Shown here piece after piece: positions 50,561-62,033 of a DNA stretch of 64,000 nt. The notes below the pieces were generated by a model. That model was not told the origin of the DNA, made no database searches, and worked only from the letters and a program-made list of their open reading frames with translations. Position 1 is the stretch's first letter, and each line of letters begins with the position of its first letter. The stretch comes from Rostratula benghalensis (taxonomy: Eukaryota > Chordata > Aves > Charadriiformes > Rostratulidae), in contig VXAI01000049.1 in assembly GCA_013399305.1 (NCBI GenBank), forward strand, positions 1,518,954 to 1,582,953, in the 5' to 3' direction. The position numbers were made by a program, and so were the translations under genes.

Positions 50561-51413
50561 GTCATAGACCGCTGCGTTGCCCCTTTATACAGCAGGCTTT
50601 TCCTCCCTTTTTTATTTTTCTTCTCTAGCTTCAGGGAGGCAAGGGAAGCAGTAGATCAATAGGGTGTCTTGACTGAAGTTGCCTGCAGCACTTCCATTTC
50701 TCAGACTGGACACTGATGCTGACTATCAATAGCAATAAGAGGCTGTCTCAGACAGAATTAAGGCTCCTTCTTCTGCATGGCTGTCTGGTGCTTACCGATA
50801 AACATCTTGTGCACAGGCTTGCAACAAATAAACCATTTCGAGTGTGCGAACTAGCCACTGTCATTCTTCCTATTGATACTTGCTGTGGGGTGAAGGGAGG
50901 GATGGTTATTTTCATACAGCTGATAGCACATTAGATAAGGGTGCAGATGGATAGCAGGACAAAGGCGTAACGCTATAAAGTGTGGAAAGATCATTGATGA
51001 AATTCTCTCTGCTCCCGTAGAAACCCTGAGACAACAGAAGACAAAAATACTGACTTACATTTAAACTCCTTAAGAGAAGCTACAGCTAAATTTAACTATT
51101 TATTGACCCCTGATTTTTTAGGTAATGTTAAGGATATCCTGCCAAGCCATTTTATTCAGATGTTATTCATTTTTACCAGTCCTCTGCGTTTGCAAGCTCA
51201 GTCTGGAAATAGAAGCTAGCAGGGGCTGGGTGCAGCTGTGATATAGATGGGGAGGTGTTGGGCAGCGTCGTGGTCACTTGTCATTTGACTTGAGCTGTAC
51301 ACCACGCTAGCAGTTGCTAATTTTGGGAGAACCGAGCCTCTTCAGCCTCCCTCCCTGCAAAACATCAATTTCTGAACTGATCAATAGCTCTGTAACACTT
51401 TCCTTGTTTCCAG
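50561..51413. other. Intergenic, no gene seen
   Basis: Unique sequence between the 50.1-50.56 kb block and the candidate exon at 51.4 kb. Only a 72-codon unrecognised frame is present (50,716-50,934). Confidence 0.65.
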
Positions 51414-51490
51414 GCTGAATAAGGATGAAGAATCAGGTTCTCACCCACCCACGTGAAATCACCATTACCCTGGCCCAGATCTTCCTGGTG
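51414..51490 (+). other. Candidate short exon with strong donor
   Basis: TTTCCTTGTTTCCAG (ends at 51,413) precedes 77 bases ending in a near-consensus donor GTG|GTAAGT at 51,490/51,491. An ATG at 51,425 opens a frame (MKNQVLTHPREITITLAQIF...) that runs through the donor. A TGA nine bases upstream closes that frame on the 5' side. It could be a first coding exon of a short transcript or a lncRNA exon. Chance remains likely. Confidence 0.15.
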
Positions 51491-54400
51491 GTAAGTTTTA
51501 AGTCAGATATCCAGTAGAGTTGTGCCGATTTGCATCAAATGGAAGAGCTCACGTGCTAATCAGGGTTTATTTTTCTTTTAATTTTGCTTTAACTGACTGG
51601 GGACAGGGAAGTAGTGCCTTATTTCACATAAGACTTATTCAACAGAGCCTTATTTCATACGCTCCCTCCCTGGAGCTCTAACCATTTCCAAGAGCAAGCA
51701 ATTTGGTTCTGAGACATCCCCAGCATTATATGAAGTGGTGCTTTTCAGGTTAGGAGGCTGGTTTTCTGAGGGAAATTTCAGTGATCCATTTTGAGTTTCA
51801 GACTATCCCAAAGAAAATGCTTAAGTAACATTGGTTTCTTTTGTGATAATGTTTATGTTAAATCTAACAAAGGCTGGTGGGTTTTGTAGGATGAGATTAT
51901 TCTGAAGACCGTTCTGATGTTGTTGAAAGCTTAAATTAAGATAGTTGATGAGAAAATAAACCATAGCTTCCAAGACTTTAGGGACACCAGCTATGAATAC
52001 CCCTACTAAAAATATTTGCATAAGGAAGAGTTCTGAATATATGTCAATGAATACATGACTTGGCTTTAAAAACATTAAATAAAATGTTGACAACACAAAA
52101 ATCAACACTACAACTTGTAGATTGATCACTTACTGATAGACATTTTCACCTCTGTGCCATACGCTGCAGACAGACTCACCCACCACACGTGTGCAAAAAA
52201 AAATGCAAATTAATGTGTGTACACTGCTCAGAATCACTGCCCTTATGAGTTGTTCCCCAGCACAGAACATGTACATTTTACATTAATACCCTGCGTAGTG
52301 AGGCAGAGCAGAGCATGCAGTTTCTAGCTAGGGAAGCTGGAATTTCAGAAATAGCTTGGCTCTTCACTTTGATTACTTTCTGGCTAGGGAGTTGGAGTCA
52401 AACTAATTCATTTTGTAAACATTACTGGTCATTCATGTACAGTACATTGCATGAATCAGAGTAGGACAGTCAGACGGGTGCAAGTTCAAAAGTCCAGATG
52501 AAAATGACTGCTTCACTGTACACAGGATAATCCCTGCACAAAGTCAGAAGGATCCTATCTGTACTCTTTACTCAGGCGACATTCCCACCACCTCCCCAAA
52601 AAAATGAAGTTTTCCTTAAGAAAGGTGAAAAGACAAGGGTCCTAACTGTTTTCTGAAGGGCAATCCACCCCCTGCACCCTAACAGTCAGCTTTCAACAAA
52701 TATTTATACAGCTCAGGGATCCAGCTATAGCCTCAACATTTCAGTACAAATATTAGGCCATAACCTCGGCTAGTCTAAATTGACGTAGTCCTGTTGGCTT
52801 CAGTGGCATTACAGTGATTTACAATAGCTGAGGTTCTCACTCCTTTTATTTTTTCCCTTGGTGCCTCTGACAGAGTATGCTCTACATAGTTCTTTCAGCC
52901 GAAGAGTGCTTAATTTTAAAGTAAAAACGGAATTAAAGCTCTTCATCCTATTCAAGTTTCTCCCCAATTTTAAAAGGGGCTCAGCAAAAAATATAAGACA
53001 TGGTACAAAGGTGACCACAAGCTTTCTGCAGCACAAGAATACTCAGCTGAGTTGGAGTGCTTAGGCAGAAAGGCATTTAAAAAAAAGAAAAGAAAAGAAA
53101 AAAAAGAATTGGCTTTTTTTTGTTAAAAAAAAAAAAGATTATATATATATACACACATACATAAAATCTGTTTTTACTGCTCCCACTGAAGAGCTCTATT
53201 GTGTGTGTTAGTTTTAACAGCAGTTATGTGGAGATACAAGTACACTGTTGTGTATTATAATATTTGTTTCTCAGTGTCACTAAGCCAGAATTCTTTAAAA
53301 AGATATGAAGACTTCATTTTCCCCCGTTTTTTTCAAGACAGGAAACATTAGTAAAGCAGTTTTTTTTTGTTTCCCAATGGTAAGTGACTTGAAGCTGGAG
53401 ACAGAGAAATGGATTACATTACATATTTTCTACACAAACATAGGGATTAATTTAAATGATTCCCCTAAATCAAAATAACTAGACTTTTTGGCAGCCTTTG
53501 AAGTTTAATGATTGTTTATTCTTGCCATCAAGTGTAGTTTTTGGGACACCCTGCAGGACCACTAAACCAAGATGAGCTAAAGCTATTTATATAAAATAAG
53601 CCAAAGCCAAGATGTTTGTATTAAAGTTATGAAGAAAATGCAAGTATTTAAAAGCGGCTAATATTTTGTTTAACAAATTCTAAGCTAAGGATGCAGAGTT
53701 TTTCCCACTGGGCTGTCGGTGTCTGTAGGTTAGGGCCTGTATATTCACTGCAGTTCTGATGATTTCAAAAGTTGGCTTGATACAGAGCAGGTCTCTTCTG
53801 TAGCTTGTATGCTCTTCTGGGTCTGGCTTCCGCTCTTAGAGGGAAGCAGAAAAGCCAGCTTTGCTCTTATCTTTCAGAATACATTTGGAATTCCTTTCAA
53901 ATGTCTCTTATCAAACTTGACAAGGAGTACCTATTACTTACAGACATTTCAATGTGGGTTTTCTGTGGAAGAAAATTAAATCAGGTCATGAGATGTAATA
54001 AACCAGACGTAGGATTTCCAAATACATTTTATTTCTTTCATGGTTAATACTTTTTGAAATGCACTACTGAAATGCTGCATAGATGCAAAATCTGGTTCGC
54101 CTCTGATGACTGTGATTGACTAAAACAGTAGGTAATAATCTTGGAGATGTTTAGCTTCTGATAATTCAGTCATACAGACATTCTCCTGATTTTTATTTTT
54201 TTTTTCCTAGAGGGCCATTTTCACACATACAAAAAACCCTTGGAAACCAGATATTTTTTATATCTAAAATTCACAGCATGTCTTGCTGTTAAATTGCCAC
54301 CTTAGAGGCCTTTTTTAAATTTCATTGAAAATGCATATTAAATCAAAGTGATAGACACATGTAATGTAAAATGTCTGTCAACAATTAGAATCCCATTTGG

Positions 54401-54712
54401 AAGTTTGTAAAGCATAACAATTTAAAATGAATTTAAATTGAGAAGGAAAGTTTTTAGATTGAGAGGGAAAGTTTTAGCCTGCAGTATTGCAATTTTGCAC
54501 AGAACGAATCCAGACTTTTTGCCCTTTTCCGAGGGAAAGAGAATTCAAAGAGCTGGAGCTTCTGATGCAGTTAGTTCACCATCATTTGTCAGTCAAGCAG
54601 TTTCATTCTCTCAACAGTAAAGTCCAAATTATATTGATTATTTGATTTTGAAAGACACAATAAAGCAGAAAATATGCATATAATGTAGTCCAGTGTAAAA
54701 TCATGTTGCCCT
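51491..54712. other. Intergenic, no gene seen
   Basis: Very AT-rich. A 102-codon minus-strand frame (52,129-51,821) is hydrophobic at its N-terminal end and unrecognised. The compound simple repeat is at 53,076-53,166. Confidence 0.65.
53076..53166 (+). repeat. Compound A-rich / AT / AC simple repeat
   Basis: AAAAGAAAAGAAAAG units, then an A-run, then TATATATATATACACACATA. Compound low complexity. Confidence 0.85.
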
Positions 54713-54773
54713 GTCATAAACTGGTAGAACAGCCCAGGTTGGAAGGGACCTTGAAAGATCATCTCATCCAGCC
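54713..54773 (-). mobile_element. CR1 3'-end fragment, antisense
   Basis: CTGGTAGAACAGCCCAGGTT followed by GGAAGGGACCTTGAAAGATC and ATCTCATCCAGCC is the antisense of a CR1-type tail. It is interrupted by a T-tract at 54,774-54,786. The following 150 bases, up to the (ACCT)n tract at 54,945, are GC-richer than their surroundings and may be further diverged repeat sequence, but I could not match them to a family. Confidence 0.75.
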
Positions 54774-54944
54774 TTTTTTTTTTTTTCAAGAAACCTGATG
54801 ATGACAGCAAGATTTACACACAAACCTCCTGGACACCCTGAAATCATGGATCCCCAGGCAAACAGGAGCACTGGACCACTGAGGCCAAGTGCCTCCAAGG
54901 CAGTTTTGGCCTTGGTCCTTGGCCATGTGGCCCTACTGCTGAGG

Positions 54945-54960
54945 ACCTACCTACCTACCT
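54945..54960 (+). repeat. (ACCT)4 microsatellite
   Basis: Four perfect ACCT units, just beyond the CR1 fragment at 54.7 kb. Confidence 0.8.
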
Positions 54961-55523
54961 AAGTGGGGATGGGGATTGGCAGACCAAGGGGTGCAAAATT
55001 TGGGCTGACACCTGGATTTTTCTAAAGTCATGGGCCCAGCAAAATCTGAAGTTAGATTAGGATTTATGGCTAATGTTTATTGAATGCTATGTAAACATCT
55101 ACAATGCGGTTTGTCATAAAATTAAAGTATTTTCAATTAACTTCAAATTTTGTAGCATATATTTATTTTATGATTACAACACGAGTGTTTCCAAGCAGTA
55201 GTCCGTACTGTCACCTTTCTACACTGAAATTAGTGTAATCTCATAGACATATGCCAGTGCTTCCAACACAGAACATTGCGTTCTCCGCCAGATACACTTC
55301 CAGTGCTGATAGACTTGTGTATAATTCTTCCAGATTGAATTCTGGCTGTTTCTAGATGTTCCAGATATCGCTTTGATTTTTATGAGAATGATAATAAGGA
55401 AGCAGAAGAATAAGAAATGCAAAGCATGTCCTACAGTTCATTTCCAAAAGGTGAGTAAATCCCATGAGAACTTTCTATAGTGTGCTACTGGTTACAATTA
55501 TTGCCAAAATAATTGCATGCTAT

Positions 55524-55540
55524 CACAACAACAACAACAA
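55524..55540 (+). repeat. (CAA)n microsatellite
   Basis: CACAACAACAACAACAA, a short trinucleotide tract. Confidence 0.8.
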
Positions 55541-55589
55541 AGAAGATAAAAATTGCCAGTAACAGTTTTCGTCTTTGATTATTTAGTAT

Positions 55590-56230
55590 TTTGATTGTCC
55601 TTGAGTAATCCCCTTGAAAAGCCAAGATTACCTGTGATTAGCAGACTCGAGCAGGTGGTGGAGGGAGCTGTACTCCTCAACGTCGTCGTTGTTTTGCTTG
55701 GAGAAGCAGTGAGCGCTTTCCCGGTCAGGCACCAGCCAGCGATTCCTGCAGGCTTCCCCGAATGTGGCAGCCAGCACCACTTACAGCATTTTGTTGCTCC
55801 GGGCAAAACATTAAACGTAGGCCCCTCGCAAGGCACGTTCACTGCCTCCACAAAGTGTTATTAAACATTCTGCAGCCCTAGGCAGCTGCGCGCTCTGCGG
55901 GGCTGGTGGTGGCAGCGCTGGCCCTGAATGTAGATTTACCTGTCTCTCTCCCATTAAGGCTTATGTCCATCTCACTTGTTACCTTTGCACTGAAGTTTTC
56001 CTAATTGCTTCTGCTCGGTGTGACTCCTGTCACCAAACACGGGCAGGTCTTGTCCTGCTCCAGCACAATCCATTAGTGGTGGGGGAGAAGGAGCAGCAGG
56101 TCCGGCGGCCCTTGGAGAGCAGCGCTGGCTGAAATTGAATTTTGCTATCAGGAAATTCTAGGAGTGAAACAAAGAGTAAGTGGATGATATTGCTTGAACA
56201 GAGTCCGTGTGTTGTGAGATTACACATACA
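55590..56230. promoter_or_regulatory. GC-richer block with CpG clusters, unknown function
   Basis: GC and CpG content rise locally (CAACGTCGTCG near 55,680, GCTGCGCGCTCTGCGG near 55,884, GTCCGGCGGCCC near 56,100) between AT-rich flanks. Frames of about 90 codons are open on both strands at 55,579-55,864. That mirror-image pattern is more typical of composition than of coding. It could be an enhancer, a minor CpG island or an unrecognised exon. Confidence 0.3.
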
Positions 56231-56391
56231 GCATCACAGAGGACAGTCCTGAAATGGGGTGGGTGTGTGTGAACCTTATTTATCCTTTCTTTAATTCCAC
56301 TTAATTCAGTACATTTACAATGCATTTGGCTCTATGTTTTCGTGAAACTGTTATTCTTGCATATTACAGCTTTGCTTGTGCTTTTGTGCAG

Positions 56392-56535
56392 CCTAAAAAT
56401 GGAAGATGCTTCAACTGCAGAAGAAGCCAATTTGAGAAAACTTTGGAGAGAGAGCAAGTGACTTCAAGCCCTAAAATGTATGGGAGTGCAAAGGCATGCA
56501 ACCCTCACCTATTAACCGAAGACATCTTATTATAG
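56392..56535 (+). other. Candidate exon ending at a stop codon
   Basis: TTTGCTTGTGCTTTTGTGCAG (ends at 56,391) precedes 144 bases bounded on the right by a donor-like TAG|GTATGT at 56,535/56,536. One frame is open over the whole segment (including NGRCFNCRRSQFEKTLERE), and its TAG stop is exactly the last codon before the donor. A second frame starts with an ATG (MEDASTAEEANLRKLW...) and stops after 20 residues. Not recognised. Confidence 0.15.
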
Positions 56536-57905
56536 GTATGTTATTTACATGCTAATTGTTGTCACTGGTGCCTTCTCTAGGTCTTTTTTCTATGTAATGG
56601 TTGTTTACGCTCGTCTGAAGTTAGTAATGGGCCTGATCTGGCACACTCCCACAAATGCAGCTCCTCTCAGAACTCAGTTTGTATAGACTGGGGGCTTAGA
56701 GGCATACTTTATTTGCAAACAGCTGGAACAGCTTAAGGAGTTCCCGTACCACGCACTCTTGCCCCACGCAGGAGATTTCCATCCCTTGCTGGCAGAGGAG
56801 CTCATGCAAACCTTTCTGCTCATGCGAGCACGACAGGGCCTGGGAGAGCCCACCCGTGATCACTTCAGCTGCTGGGACAGTGTCTTCCAGGCGTGGGGCA
56901 GTGAGAGATGCTGGGCAGAAACAACATATTCCAGCATTATCGTTAGCTCCTGCTGGGAATTTGCTCCTGGGCAGTTCTAGACTGGAACGCTGCCCGTGCT
57001 GCCTTGTCAGTGCTTCCTGCACAGGGATGAGTTTCACCGATAACCCGCTTGGGGTTGGGCACTTGCGTGGCAAACTTCTGAGGACAAGACAAGTGGCTTT
57101 TCATGGTCTCAGAAGTGAGTATGTGATGTATCCTTGAGCTTTACAAATGGATCTAGAGCAAGCACTGGTGTTTGATGTAAATTTTCACATTCAAGTCAGG
57201 TTCTCCCCCTCTTGCTTTGCCTGTTGGAGGACATCCGTGACGTAACGATGGTTGAATTGCTGAACCAGAGTTGGGGCTGCATTCGTCTCCCAGAGTATGA
57301 TTTTTGCACCAAATGCCTTTAGTACGAGCTAAAACCTACTCAAGCTTTAAATCCTTATTCAGGCAGTGCTTCTAGAGTGTCAGTGGCGAGGAGCGAGCTC
57401 AGATGAGCTTAATGATTGCGTACAGTCCTGGGGAGAGCCGGCTAGACAGCAGAAAGCTGCTTACAATGTGCCAATAAACCTGTTCTGCAATCTGGGACAC
57501 TCCATCCGAGATGGAGTTTGAAGTTCTGTGAAGAAAGACCAAAACACAGAAAAAGTAACTCAGGGTGAGATTGGAGACATAGTTGGTACAGCCAGGATGA
57601 ACGTCCAAGCTTGCCTTGTGAAGCATGTGAAGGATGGAAACGATTTTTCTAAACCCAAATCTGGTTTCTGGATTTGTCAGGAGGGGTCTTTTTTAAGTGT
57701 GTTTGAATGTTGTGGCTCGAGCTTTTCTTAGGGAAGGAAAGGAAATTGTGAGTTTCATTTCCTAGGTGGCAACTGTATGATCTCAGATTTATGGAGCAGT
57801 AGTTTTCAAGGCGATCCCTGGGTCACTGAGTAGTATCTGCTGATAGTTGAGTACAAGCTGGCTGGCAGCTCAGCGCTCAACTCTTCCCCCTCTTTCCTGC
57901 TGCAG
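56536..57905. other. Unassigned; GC-richer around 56.75-57.1 kb
   Basis: A 125-codon minus-strand ATG frame (57,073-56,696) ends in the same bases that carry an AATAAA signal on that strand (56,708-56,713). Plus-strand frames are open over the same interval. No domain is recognisable, so no gene is called. Confidence 0.5.
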
Positions 57906-57948
57906 GATTCTTCTAATAAATCAGAAACTCCTGGGGTTACCTTTTGAG
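57906..57948 (+). other. Candidate micro-exon
   Basis: A strong polypyrimidine tract and AG (CTTCCCCCTCTTTCCTGCTGCAG, ending 57,905) is followed 43 bases later by GAG|GTAGGC (57,948/57,949). The enclosing plus-strand frame (57,847-58,098) is open but unrecognised. Confidence 0.12.
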
Positions 57949-58289
57949 GTAGGCGAGGGCTGTTGTTGCCGTCTGAACATTAAATGGTCCCGAGTGGGAA
58001 GAAAAGCAAACTGCAAAAATGTGGCGGGGGGATCGGATTGCTCCACGAGGAAATGGGCTCCCCGTCAAGGCCTAGACACGGCGTGTGCAGGCGTGTGAGC
58101 AGGCATCTTTACACCTGGAGGGGGCACGTTTTGCACACCACCATTGCAGACCGGTTGTGTTACCAGGGCTGGCCCAAACTGGGGGCAGAAGGTGGATGGT
58201 GAGGACTGTTCTTAGCTCAGGCGTGGAAAGCGGAACGTTATTCAGGAGGCATTTAGTTTATTGCAGGTAGTGGCTGCCAGGCCAGCTCC

Positions 58290-58780
58290 TTGTGTTGATG
58301 CAAAGGGTATGACAATTTTCACATTGTAAACGCCATGCATTAATCAGGGCACCTCAAAATTATGCAAACAAAATGGATGTACTTACAAATACTTCCACTG
58401 TATCTGAATCAAAGATATGTCGTGACAATGAGAGGGGTTGTCGGGTTCATTTCATCAGTCAAGAAATTTTGGAACTCTCCGGGCACCATTTCCCCTGAGG
58501 TGTGAGACATTTTTATCCCCTAATTGCTGCATATTCTCCAGATTAGAAAGAAACTTTAAAAAGTAAATAAAAATGCACGCTCTGTAAATCTGGTTTGACA
58601 GTGAAAATCTTCTTCTGACAACAACAGGTCTTACTTTGTCAGATGATTACCTTATAGAAAAATCATTTGTAGGTTCTATTTTGGAGGAAATTGCCATGTG
58701 AAATTTTGGCCTTGTATTTTGACAGACTACAGAATTTTTGTGTAATTTTGTTTCAAAGGTAAGCAAATCCTAAGGGAACA
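58290..58780. promoter_or_regulatory. Candidate conserved noncoding element
   Basis: Contains CATGCATTAATCAGG near 58,333 (homeodomain type), AATTATGCAAACAAAATGG near 58,358 (octamer-like plus FOX/SOX-like), CCTAATTGCTGCATATTC near 58,519 and CAGATGATTACC near 58,640. Non-repetitive, and all frames are closed. It marks the left edge of the motif-dense zone leading to the CpG island. Confidence 0.4.
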
Positions 58781-60079
58781 CTTTTTTATTAACTTTTTTT
58801 TTTCCTTAAATATCCTTGAAAATATACATCCCTCAGTCCTACTCCTTCACATGCTTTTAAATGGCTCCCACCTCTGTTGTATTATTTTAAATGGCACCTT
58901 GATAAAGAAATTATAGCTATGATTTTTTTTTTTTTAATTGACACTAAGACACCTGTGAATAGATACCTGGGTGCACAGCAATTGTGACTGTGAAGTTTTC
59001 CTACTGTATAAAGGCACTTTTCTTAAAGCAAGATGTTTGGAGGAAATCTTGACTGATAGCTAGTTATATCTCATCATCTGGTATCAGATGTATTTTTTTT
59101 CATAACTCTTCTTTTGACATGTACATATTTCAGTGTCTTTTTTTTTTTTCTTTTTTGTTCTACCTAGAATTATTTCTGTGATGAGAGACATCACAATATG
59201 TCTTTGGAAGATGTCTTTGCAGCCCAGAATGTTTTTTAGAATTTTGTATCTAAGGCTGGAGAAATTGCTGTCACTTCATTTCTAAACTTCTGGTTTTCTG
59301 GTGGAGGCACACGGTGGCTTTATCTGGCTGTGATACATCAAGATATTTAAAAAAAAAAAAGATAATTAAACTGGGATGTAGAGGCATGTAGCTTGCAGGA
59401 AAAACTTCCCCTGTAGCATCAAATGAAATTCCTGGTTCTCAGTCACATTAACAGACTCGTTCTGCCCCTGTATGATGACCACTGTGTAACACGCCAGTGG
59501 GGAAAATTTCTGATCTGAGCAGCCTACCTGAAATACCCTCTAATTTATTTCTTTAACCTAGGAAAGAAGTATCTAAAGGATACAGTGATACCTTGGGGTC
59601 AATAATAATATCGAAATTAGGATATTTTCTCAAGTGTATTCCATCTAATAACTTCAGAAGAAAACATTTCCTTTTTTAACATGGGAAGACATTCAGCTAA
59701 AAAAAGTATATAATGTATCAAATAGAGGAAATAATGATAGGCTTTAGGATGTAAGAGTATTTGTAATTACTAGCACTCTCTGGGTTCTCTGTGTAGTGGT
59801 GGAAGTCTTTTGCAGTGCTGCCTATCTATCTTTCTGTATGGGATTTTTCTGCCTTGTGGGCTGTACGTACAGAACAGTTGCCTGTACACTGATGCGGGAT
59901 ACCCCTGGTATTTTTTTTTATTCCTTGGGTTTTAACTCTTTTGCCTGAGAAAGAGGATTTTCCATCCAGCTTGTTTACTACATGATTTATGTCTAAATTG
60001 ACAGAGTCCTTTGGAGGCATTCGTGTTAAATTTGAAACAAACATATTTAATGCTCGTGTTGTAATAAAACAGCTAAAAG
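58781..60079. other. Intergenic, no gene seen
   Basis: AT-rich DNA with T-tracts near 58,795, 58,923 and 59,140. The only longer frame (91 codons, minus strand, 60,101-59,826) is unrecognised. Confidence 0.65.
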
Positions 60080-60560
60080 AGCAGATTAAAAAGATATGCA
60101 CAGAGGGGTCTGATTGATTGAGGGATTGATTTTACTACTTTTCCCGTAGGTGGGTAGTGATGGCTGTAAATCTCTTGGTAATCATTTCAGAAGCACCTTC
60201 ATCAATAAACTCAAAAGGGACAGCTAGGTGTAAAAATTTGCCAGCCATCAGGTCAAACAAAAGGCAGCAAATGTGTAAAGGAAGAATTTAATTAAATATG
60301 CCATAACTGGCCAAGGTGGGATTTAGTCATGTCCATTTTTATCTCGGGGGCGGGGGAGTTCCCCGTCGCTGCAATTCTCCGGGGTCTGCTGTGGGGGGAG
60401 AGGGAAAGGCTCTTTCCCTCTTTTTTTTTTTTTTCCTTTGGCTCAACCCGTATTGCTTACGATTCAATTATGCGGCTAAAAGCTTGTGGGTTTGAGCAAT
60501 GATCAATTATTAGTTGTCAGTAATAATGGAGAAGGATTCAANTTACTTTTACCTATGAAA
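60080..60560. promoter_or_regulatory. Candidate conserved noncoding element with PBX/HOX-type site
   Basis: TGATTGATTG at 60,111-60,120 is a canonical PBX-HOX type core, followed by GGGATTGATTTT. TTTAATTAAATATGCC near 60,290 and GATCAATTATTAG near 60,502 add homeodomain cores. A short GC-rich interruption (60,345-60,400) and a T-tract (60,420-60,434) split the block. No coding frame is supported. Confidence 0.4.
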
Positions 60561-60671
60561 ATGGTGTAATGAATTTTGTAACTCTACTTGTGATTTTTTT
60601 GAGCTGAAAAACCCAATTTGATCAGGAAAAAAGGGTTATTAAAAAAAAAATATAAATAAGAGAGCAAGGAG

Positions 60672-60698
60672 AGGGGGAGGCGGGGGGGTTAGGGGGGT
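60672..60698 (+). other. Potential G-quadruplex tract
   Basis: Runs of 5, 7 and 6 guanines separated by AGGC and TTA (GGGGGAGGCGGGGGGG, then TTAGGGGGG). The 7-G run can be split by a one-base loop, which gives four G-tracts of three or more. It follows an A-rich, purine-rich stretch. Confidence 0.6.
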
Positions 60699-61194
60699 GC
60701 TAACAGCGTGTCCACAGAAGTAGTCATACCTAAACCCGCACAAGTCACAGGACCTGCACTGTCCATACTGAATAGCGTGATCCAGGCTATTGATAATAAA
60801 ACAATTCCTGCTCGCTGGTGCTCGCAGCCCCTGGGTACCCGCGCCCCAGGACCGTCTCAAAAGTTTATTATACAGCGGGAGCACAAAGCCAAGTTCCCAG
60901 CTGACGTGCAGCATCTGGAAGCCCCTAATTACACACGTTTCTAAAAGATACGTAACCTGTGTTAGCTGAAAAACGGCTTACTTTGAGAGGTCAGCTTGTA
61001 GCGACGGTTGAAACTCTTGTGCAGTGTGTCTTTTTTTAATTAAAAAAAGGAAAAATAAAAAGAACAAGGCAGAAGTGGAACCTGCAAAACTAAGAAGGCG
61101 GCTGGGGGAGGGAGAACCCCCAATCTGCTCTGATAACTGTAAAAGCGGGTATTTTTGCCGGGTGGAAATATGAATGGTTCGATTTTCCAAAGAA

Positions 61195-61312
61195 AGGGGG
61201 TTTTTTTGACAGCGCTTTGATTGGTGCGGCGAGGCAGCGCGGTGCCGCAGGTCGGGCTGACCCTCCGCCGCCAGAGCGGCCGCCTCCGCCGCACTCCGCG
61301 CTGCTCCAGAGG
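61195..61312. promoter_or_regulatory. Small CpG-rich patch with inverted CCAAT box
   Basis: A sharply bounded GC/CpG patch of about 115 bases in AT-rich surroundings. It contains GATTGGTG (an inverted CCAAT, NF-Y type) at about 61,219, a TGACAG half-site of MEIS/TGIF type just upstream, GCGGCCGC at about 61,276 and several GCGC steps. It could be a minor or alternative promoter, or the core of an enhancer upstream of the main CpG island. Confidence 0.5.
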
Positions 61313-61860
61313 TGAAAATTCGCAGCAAATATGAAATCAATTGGATTCTCCCCCCGGATCGTTATTAACGACGTATTTATAACTAGGTGGGGATTGTGTC
61401 GCTTTTAACCCCTTGCGTTTTAAGGGTGCTGTGGCTGATCGCAAAGCTTAATAACAATAATCCAGTCCGGTGTGCTGCATCTCATTGAAATCGTCTCTCA
61501 GCAGAATGAACTGCAAATTATCCCCTGTTTACCATCTCCCTTCAGTGCTCATCTCAATGAACTGGAGATCGATCCCCACCACGGGTGTCTTCCAGCCAGG
61601 CTGATTTGCATTGAAGCCCATTAGAAAAGCCTCCCACCTCCATTAAAAAGAAAAATCCGAGAGGGGGGGGATAAAAATATTTTTTAAAAAACCCCAAAAC
61701 TCCAAGGTGTGTCGGGGTGGGAAAAATATCTGTCACTGTCATTTGGAGCTTCGAGAGGGAAAGCCCCAGATCCGAGTATTTACGCTTGTGAACTCTCACA
61801 ACTTCTGCTGGAGACAATGACGTTTAATTGATGTATTGCTATCAACAACAATAAAGACCG
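61313..61860. promoter_or_regulatory. Candidate conserved noncoding element, promoter-proximal
   Basis: A 550-base stretch without a coding frame but with dense transcription-factor-like words: a perfect octamer ATTTGCAT at 61,604-61,611, AATTGATG and TTTAATTG homeodomain cores near 61,825, SOX-type ACAATG and AACAATA at about 61,814 and 61,848, and CTCATTGAAATC-type words near 61,480. Simple repeats are absent except a short G/A run at 61,662-61,690. The texture is that of deeply conserved enhancers next to developmental genes. Conservation is inferred, not measured. Confidence 0.5.
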
Positions 61861-62016
61861 ATTTTTCTCTAGCCCTGGCAATGCTGCTCTGCCCCCACCC
61901 TCTCCCCACCCCTCCCGGCCCCCAGCGAAGGAGAGGAAAACAAACAATAAATAATCAAGCGCTCTAGATGAAATACCAGGCGCCGCTTTATATGCTAGCG
62001 AGGGAGAAGAGAAACG

Positions 62017-62033
62017 AAAAAAAAAAAAAAAAA
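62017..62033 (+). repeat. Poly-A tract
   Basis: 17 consecutive A between the 61.3-61.9 kb conserved-looking block and the CpG island. Confidence 0.9.

Noticed and set aside
55090..55110. A second TGTAAACATC word
   Set aside because: Same reason: no precursor-like fold is visible.
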